DNA of 6,262 nt, from positions 1 to 6,262 of the forward strand of contig CAKZOY010000580.1 in NCBI GenBank assembly GCA_937138275.1. Reading direction: 5' to 3'. Below the pieces are notes generated by a model. The model was not told the DNA's origin. It worked only from the letters and a program-made list of their open reading frames with translations, and searched no databases. The position numbers and the translations under genes were made by a program. Shown piece after piece: positions 1 to 3,716 of the stretch. The stretch's first letter is position 1; every line of letters begins with the position of its first letter. The stretch is from an uncultured Chloroflexota bacterium. GTDB lineage: Bacteria; Chloroflexota; Anaerolineae; B4-G1; DUEL01.

Positions 1-8
1 CGCTTCGT

Positions 9-67
9 GGCGCACTACGAACAGGTGGAACGCCACTCCGCTGCGCTCCGGGGCGCATTACGAACAG
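9..67. repeat. Degenerate 16-bp direct repeat pair upstream of hisF
   Basis: The sequence GGCGCAYTACGAACAG occurs at 9-24 and again at 52-67, with one mismatch (C against T) and a 43-bp period. Between the copies are short self-complementary pieces, for example GTGG at 25-28 facing CCAC at 33-36. No convincing coding frame covers this stretch. The frame open from base 7 runs into hisF out of phase and has no family resemblance. It looks like the tail of an extragenic repeat element cut off by the window edge. Confidence 0.5.
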
Positions 68-81
68 CCCCCGATGGGAGT

Positions 82-106
82 AGGGGCAGGTTTGAAACCT
101 GCCCCT
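82..106. repeat. Perfect 25-bp palindrome (12-bp arms, 1-nt centre)
   Basis: Bases 82-93 (AGGGGCAGGTTT) are the exact reverse complement of 95-106, with G94 at the centre. As RNA it would form an 11-bp stem with a 3-nt TGA loop. It ends 28 bp before the hisF start. No T-tract follows on the + strand, so a standard intrinsic terminator is not supported, although it could stabilise or end an upstream transcript. From memory, palindromes of the GGGGC(A/G)GGTTT type recur between genes in some Chloroflexota and cyanobacteria, so a REP-like repeat is the more likely reading. Confidence 0.8.
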
Positions 107-134
107 GTAGTCAAATCAATCGGAGAAAAGATAT

Positions 135-911
135 ATGCTGGCGAGGCGAATCATCCCCTGCCTGGATGTGCGTAACGGGCGCGTGGTCAAAGGCGTCCAC
201 TTCGTCAATCTGCGGGATATGGGCGACCCGGTGGAGCACGCCCGCTTCTACGACGCCGAAGGAGCCGACGAACTGGTCTTTCTGGACATCACTGCCTCAC
301 CAGAGGGCCGGGCAACGATGGTGGATGTGGTCCGCCGGGTGGCGGAACAGGTCTTTATGCCCTTCACCGTGGGCGGCGGGATACGGAGCGTGGAGGACAT
401 CCGGGCCCTGCTTCTGGCCGGCGCGGACAAAGTCAGCATCAATACGGCGGCCGTGGAGAATCCGTCGCTCCTGACGGAAGCGGCGATGCGCTTCGGCAGT
501 CAGTGCATTCTGATCGCCATTGACGCCCGCCGCGCCAGCGACGACCCTCCTCGCTGGGAGGTGTACACGCATGGCGGCCGCCGCCCGACCGGCCTGGACG
601 CCGTCGCCTGGGCGGTGGAGGCCGTAGAGCGGGGGGCCGGAGAGGTGCTGCTCACCAGTATGGACGCCGACGGCACCCAGAACGGCTACGACATCCCCCT
701 CACCCGCGCTGTTGCCGAGGCGGTGCCCGTGCCGGTCATCGCCAGCGGCGGGGCCGGCGCGCCGGAGCACTTCGCCGCCGTGCTGACCGAGGGCCGGGCC
801 GACGCGGCTCTGGCCGCGTCGCTCTTCCACGAACGGACCCTCTCCATCCAGGACCTGAAGCGATACCTGGCTGAAAGGGGGATTCCGGTACGGAGGGAGG
901 AATGCGGATAG
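135..911 (+). CDS. hisF: Imidazole glycerol phosphate synthase, cyclase subunit HisF
   Basis: HisF is the cyclase half of cytosolic IGP synthase. It takes ammonia made by the glutaminase HisH and converts PRFAR to imidazole glycerol phosphate and AICAR, the fifth step of histidine synthesis. The 258-aa product has the usual family length and a (beta/alpha)8 barrel pattern. The opening ARRIIPCLDVRNGRVVKG is diagnostic. The two catalytic aspartates fall at D11 and D130 (in ILIAID), the same numbers as in the Thermotoga enzyme. Phosphate-binding loops are visible as GGGIRS near residue 80 and SGGAGAPEHF near 205-213. The ATG at 135 is chosen because GGAG at 122-125 lies 9 nt upstream and the protein begins exactly where the family does. 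The stop overlaps the start of hisI by 10 bp, which implies translational coupling. hisH and hisA are not in the window. Confidence 0.97.
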   Translation: MLARRIIPCLDVRNGRVVKGVHFVNLRDMGDPVEHARFYDAEGADELVFLDITASPEGRATMVDVVRRVAEQVFMPFTVGGGIRSVEDIRALLLAGADKVSINTAAVENPSLLTEAAMRFGSQCILIAIDARRASDDPPRWEVYTHGGRRPTGLDAVAWAVEAVERGAGEVLLTSMDADGTQNGYDIPLTRAVAEAVPVPVIASGGAGAPEHFAAVLTEGRADAALAASLFHERTLSIQDLKRYLAERGIPVRREECG

Positions 912-1222
912 AAGAGATTCGCTGGAATGCCGATGGTCTGATCCCGGCCGTCGCCCAGGACGCTACCACCGGAGACGTCCTGATGGTGGCGTGGATGAAC
1001 GAGGAGGCGCTCCGCTGCACCCTGGAGACGCGCCAGGCCCACTTCTGGAGCCGAAGCCGTCGGGAACTGTGGCACAAAGGGGCCACGTCCGGCAATTTCC
1101 TGCACGTCCGCGAAATCTGGATAGACTGCGATGGCGACACCCTGCTCCTGAAAGTGGAGCCGGAGGGGCCCGCCTGCCATACCGGGCACCTGTCCTGCTT
1201 TTACCGGAGGCTGGACGAATGA
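902..1222 (+). CDS. hisI: Phosphoribosyl-AMP cyclohydrolase HisI
   Basis: HisI opens the adenine ring of PR-AMP to give ProFAR, the third step of histidine synthesis. It is a cytosolic metalloenzyme. The 106-aa product is a stand-alone cyclohydrolase with no fused HisE domain. Family signatures are AWMNEEAL (30-37), FWSRSRRELWHKGATSG (48-64), the acidic DCDGD (75-79) and GPACHTGHLSCFYR (89-102). The zinc cysteines C76, C92 and C99 are spaced 16 and 7 residues apart, matching the family, and D75, D77 and D79 are the expected magnesium ligands. The start at 902 lies inside the end of hisF and is preceded by a purine-rich GGAGGGAGG ribosome site at 892-900. The stop TGA shares ATGA with the hisE start. 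Adjacent gene order and overlaps indicate one operon. Confidence 0.97.
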   Translation: MRIEEIRWNADGLIPAVAQDATTGDVLMVAWMNEEALRCTLETRQAHFWSRSRRELWHKGATSGNFLHVREIWIDCDGDTLLLKVEPEGPACHTGHLSCFYRRLDE

Positions 1223-1533
1223 GCGTGATTCTGGATGAACTGTTCACCGTCATCCTGGACCGGAAGCAGAACCCCCGCCCCGGTTCGTACACCGTGCGCC
1301 TGATGGAGGCCGGGGAAAACGAAATCCTGAAGAAGGTGGGGGAAGAGGCGATGGAGGTCATTCTGGCAGCGAAGGGAGAGGGGAACGATCGCCTCATTGC
1401 AGAAATCGCCGACCTGACCTACCATCTGCTGGTCCTGCTGGCCGCGCGCGGTCTGGACTGGGCGGACGTGGAGCAGGAACTGGCCCGGCGACACGCAATA
1501 CGCAATACGGAAAACGGAATACGTAGCACGTAG
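1219..1533 (+). CDS. hisE: Phosphoribosyl-ATP diphosphatase HisE with repeat-derived tail
   Basis: HisE removes pyrophosphate from PR-ATP to give PR-AMP, the second step of histidine synthesis, and so supplies HisI next to it. The 104-aa product belongs to the all-alpha MazG-like NTP pyrophosphohydrolase fold. Diagnostic segments are NPRPGSYTVRL (18-28), KKVGEEAMEVILAAK (38-52) with the metal-binding glutamates, and IAEIADLTYHLLVLL (60-74). The ATG at 1219 overlaps the hisI stop as ATGA, and CCGGAGG at 1204-1210 gives an 8-nt spacing. A longer in-frame start at 991 would lie inside hisI and is unlikely. Oddity: the last 13 residues (from H92 of ARRH) and the stop TAG at 1531-1533 are encoded by a 7-nt repeat array. 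The family normally ends about there, so the tail looks acquired and probably has no catalytic role. Confidence 0.95.
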   Translation: MSVILDELFTVILDRKQNPRPGSYTVRLMEAGENEILKKVGEEAMEVILAAKGEGNDRLIAEIADLTYHLLVLLAARGLDWADVEQELARRHAIRNTENGIRST

Positions 1534-1584
1534 TGCATGTTGCGTGTTGCGTACTGCGTGCTGCGTGTTGCGTATTTCGTGTTT
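1494..1584. repeat. Heptad-phased array, 13 units of 7 nt, head to head
   Basis: From 1494 the sequence divides without slippage into thirteen 7-nt units. Twelve begin with CG and the seventh begins with CA. The first six units are A-rich (CGCAATA twice, then CGGAAAA, CGGAATA and so on). The last seven are G/T-rich (CGTGTTG, CGTATTT, CGTGTTT) and are essentially the same motif in reverse complement. The two halves can pair: 1494-1507 against 1566-1579 gives 12 Watson-Crick pairs of 14, plus one G-T. The array begins inside hisE, contains its stop codon and ends at the promoter of the next gene. It is best read as a degenerate short tandem repeat with dyad symmetry. It could fold as a stem-loop in RNA, but there is no T-tract for a classical terminator. 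Confidence 0.85.
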
Positions 1585-1611
1585 GCCCATCCCCCACTTC
1601 GGGTCTATAAT
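1583..1611 (+). promoter_or_regulatory. Predicted sigma-70-type promoter for the amidohydrolase
   Basis: A perfect -10 box TATAAT lies at 1606-1611, and TTGCCC (4 of 6 matches to TTGACA) lies at 1583-1588, with the ideal 17-bp spacer. The -35 overlaps the last bases of the heptad array. Transcription would be expected to begin near 1618, immediately before the AGGAGG ribosome site at 1619-1624, giving a very short leader. The call rests on consensus only. In such GC-rich DNA an exact TATAAT at this spacing is unlikely to be chance. Confidence 0.65.
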
Positions 1612-1618
1612 CCCCCAC
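1589..1618. repeat. Two ATCCCCCAC direct repeats, 21 bp apart, around the -10 box
   Basis: ATCCCCCAC occurs at 1589-1597, in the spacer just after the -35, and at 1610-1618, overlapping the end of the -10 and the expected start site. The period of 21 bp is two helical turns, so both copies face the same side of the DNA. This placement would suit an operator for a repressor bound as a side-by-side pair, but no regulator is known here and two copies of a C-rich 9-mer could be coincidental. Confidence 0.35.
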
Positions 1619-1629
1619 AGGAGGGAGCG

Positions 1630-3624
1630 ATGGAAACAGCAGACCTGATCCTCACCGGCGGGACTGTGGTCACGATGAACGACCGATACGACATCTGGGA
1701 GCCGGGCGCGGTGGCGATCCGGGACGGGGCCATCGTCGCCGTCGGACCGGCCGAAGAGGTCGCCCGGGAGTGGACGGCGCGCGAAGTGGTGGATTGCTCC
1801 GACCACGCCATCATCCCCGGCCTCATCAACGCCCACACCCACGCCCCGATGACGCTGGTGCGCGGCCTGGCCGATGACCTGCGGCTGGACGTCTGGCTTA
1901 TCGGCTATATGATGCCGGTGGAGCGGGAATTCGTCCGCCCCGATTTCTGCTGGCTGGGCACCCAACTGGCTTGCGCCGAGATGATCCGCACCGGAGTCAC
2001 CTGCTTCGGCGATATGTACTACTACGAAGAGGCCGTCGCCGACGCCACCGCCCAGGTCGGCATGCGGGCCGTCTGCGCCCAATCCGTCCTGAAATTCCCC
2101 ACCCCCGACGCGACCAGTTACGACGACGGGCTGCGCCTGGCCCAGGACTTCATCGGGCGCTGGCGGGGCCACCATCTCATCGTCCCCGCCCTGGGGCCCC
2201 ACGCCGCCTACACCGCCACCGCCGAGATGCTCCAGGAGTGCGCACGCCTGGCGCTGGCCTACGACGTCCCCATCCACATCCATATCTCCGAGACCGCCCA
2301 GGAGGTGCAGGACCATCGGGCCGAGTACGGGATGCCCATCATCCCGTGGGTGAAAAAGCAGGGGATATTAGAGGCGAAGACGACCGCCGTCCACTGCGTC
2401 CACCTGGACGAAGGGGAAATGCACACCCTGCTGCACCATGGGACGGGGGTGGCTCACAATCCCACCAGCAACCTGAAACTCGCCAGCGGTATAGCGCCCG
2501 TCGCCCGGATGCTGGCGCTGGGGCTGAACGTCGGCATCGGCACCGACGGCCCCGCCAGCAACAACGACCTGGATATGTTTGAGGAGATGCGCCTGGCGGC
2601 CCTGCTGGCGAAGGGCGTCACCGGCGACCCCACCGCCCTGCCTGCTCGTCAGGCCCTGGCAATGGCGACGATTATGGGCGCTCGCGCCCTCCACATCGCC
2701 CATCTGACCGGCTCGCTGGAGGTCGGCAAACGGGCCGATATCGCCATTGTCCATTTAGACGACCTCCACCTGACCCCTCGCTTCCACCGCGACCCCGATA
2801 GCATCTACTCGCTCCTCGTCTACGCCGCCAAAGGGCACGACGTCCGCCATGTCCTCTGCGACGGCCGCTGGCTGATGCGGGATCGGGTCCTGATGACGGT
2901 GGATCCGGAGGCCCTGCGGGCACAGGCAGCAGAGATGGCCCGCAAGATTGACCACTTCCTGCGCGTTCGGGAGGAGAGCATCCTGAGCAAACTGGTGGCG
3001 ATCAGCGGAGTGGCCCGGGAGAGGACTTTTGAAGTGCAGGTCAAGGTCCGCCTCGCCGATGATGCCGGAGTCCTGACGGTGCTTTCCGGCGGAGAACTCC
3101 CCATCGTCAAGTCTTCCCGGCGGCGGCAGTACGACACCTACTTCCTCTTTGACGACTCCGACCGCAGCCGGCTGCGCTACCGGGAAGAGGAGATGCTGGA
3201 CGAAGCGGGAGAGGTCACGGACGTCCGCTACCGCCTCACTCTGACGACCGACGCCAAAGAGCGGGAATTCCCCCACTCCATCCTGCTTTCCCGCTCCCGC
3301 TTTGATGCTCCTGCCAACCGCAGTTTGCGCTTCTATCGGGAGTACTTCAAGCCAGCGGACGAACTGGAGGTCCACAAGGAGCGCCGCCGCTACCACATCC
3401 GCTTCGGCGGCACCGATTTCGCCGTCAACCTGGATCGGGTGACTCATCCGGAACTCCCCGGCTTCTTCCTGGAACTGAAGAGCCGCACCTGGTCGGCGCA
3501 GGACGCGGAGCGAAAGGCGGACCTCATCGGCGAACTCCTGCAAATCTTCGGTGTGCAGGAGCAGGAACTGGTGCGCCGGGAATACCTGGACCTGGCGCGG
3601 GAGGCGGTGGAACGTAAAACGTAA
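1630..3624 (+). CDS. Amidohydrolase (SAH/MTA deaminase-like) fused to a CYTH-like domain
   Basis: The 664-aa protein has two parts. Residues 1 to about 450 are a cytosolic amidohydrolase of the TrzA/AtzB and S-adenosylhomocysteine/methylthioadenosine deaminase group (mtaD-like). Metal and catalytic residues are all present: HTH (H69, H71), H218 and E221 in HIHISE, H255 in AVHCVHL, and D306 in GTDGPASNN. The phrase HNPTSNLKLASGIAPV (276-291) is typical of this group. The likely reaction is hydrolytic deamination of an adenosine- or guanine-like substrate; the exact substrate is not certain. Residues about 467-655 resemble the CYTH triphosphate tunnel fold: EVQVKVRL, RLRYREE (514-520), VHKERRRYHI (581-590), VNLDRV (599-604) and FFLELKS (612-618). 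The usual ExExK reads E468-Q470-K472, and the late acidic pair reads E615-K617, so catalysis in that domain is doubtful. The ATG at 1630 is chosen for AGGAGG at 1619-1624; a start at 1537 would translate the repeat array. The last residues, RKT, and the stop lie in the next repeat array. Confidence 0.9.
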   Translation: METADLILTGGTVVTMNDRYDIWEPGAVAIRDGAIVAVGPAEEVAREWTAREVVDCSDHAIIPGLINAHTHAPMTLVRGLADDLRLDVWLIGYMMPVEREFVRPDFCWLGTQLACAEMIRTGVTCFGDMYYYEEAVADATAQVGMRAVCAQSVLKFPTPDATSYDDGLRLAQDFIGRWRGHHLIVPALGPHAAYTATAEMLQECARLALAYDVPIHIHISETAQEVQDHRAEYGMPIIPWVKKQGILEAKTTAVHCVHLDEGEMHTLLHHGTGVAHNPTSNLKLASGIAPVARMLALGLNVGIGTDGPASNNDLDMFEEMRLAALLAKGVTGDPTALPARQALAMATIMGARALHIAHLTGSLEVGKRADIAIVHLDDLHLTPRFHRDPDSIYSLLVYAAKGHDVRHVLCDGRWLMRDRVLMTVDPEALRAQAAEMARKIDHFLRVREESILSKLVAISGVARERTFEVQVKVRLADDAGVLTVLSGGELPIVKSSRRRQYDTYFLFDDSDRSRLRYREEEMLDEAGEVTDVRYRLTLTTDAKEREFPHSILLSRSRFDAPANRSLRFYREYFKPADELEVHKERRRYHIRFGGTDFAVNLDRVTHPELPGFFLELKSRTWSAQDAERKADLIGELLQIFGVQEQELVRREYLDLAREAVERKT

Positions 3625-3713
3625 AAACGTAAAGCGCAAAACGTAATTTTTAAATTTTTACGTTTTACGTTTTACGCTTTACGCTTTACGTTTCACGTCC
3701 TCACGTCTTCACG
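3613..3713. repeat. Second heptad-phased array, inverted around an A/T core
   Basis: The left arm (3613-3646) is built of CGTAAAA-type units, one of them 8 nt long, plus CGTAAAG and CGCAAAA. A T/A-only core follows at 3646-3660. The right arm (3661-3713) is built of CGTTTTA twice, CGCTTTA twice, CGTTTCA and two 8-nt CGTCYTCA-type units. The right arm is close to the reverse complement of the left. Around the core, CGTAA at 3642-3646 pairs with TTACG at 3658-3662, and the pairing continues outward for roughly 20 bp with few mismatches. The stop TAA of the amidohydrolase (3622-3624) lies in the left arm, and the right arm ends three bases before the helicase GTG. Like the array at 1494-1584 it keeps CG at a 7-nt period, although the unit sequence differs. 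A weak intrinsic terminator is possible but the stem is A/T-rich. Confidence 0.85.
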
Positions 3714-3716
3714 ACC

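Noticed and set aside
92..120. Promoter for hisF with TTGAAA (92-97) and ATCAAT (115-120)
   Set aside because: The spacing is 17 bp but the -10 matches only 3 of 6, and the -35 lies inside a perfect palindrome that explains its sequence. Transcription may equally come from upstream of the window.
7..474. Plus-strand frame of 155 codons overlapping hisF
   Set aside because: It runs out of phase through hisF, has no recognisable domain and lacks a ribosome site.
1494..1584. CRISPR array
   Set aside because: Units are 7 nt with no spacers and no cas genes nearby.
1537..1629. N-terminal extension of the amidohydrolase from an ATG at 1537
   Set aside because: It would translate the repeat array and the promoter region. 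The ATG at 1630 has a strong AGGAGG site and matches the family N-terminus (ADLILTGGTVVTM).
1201..2316. Long minus-strand reading frame (371 codons) opposite hisE and the amidohydrolase
   Set aside because: It is complementary to two well-supported genes and shows no family motif. Its odd RNTQHAVRNTQHA segment is only the heptad array read backwards.
3613..3684. Rho-independent terminator after the amidohydrolase
   Set aside because: The hairpin is long but A/T-rich and mismatched, has no GC-rich stem with a following T-tract, and its structure is explained by the inverted heptad array.
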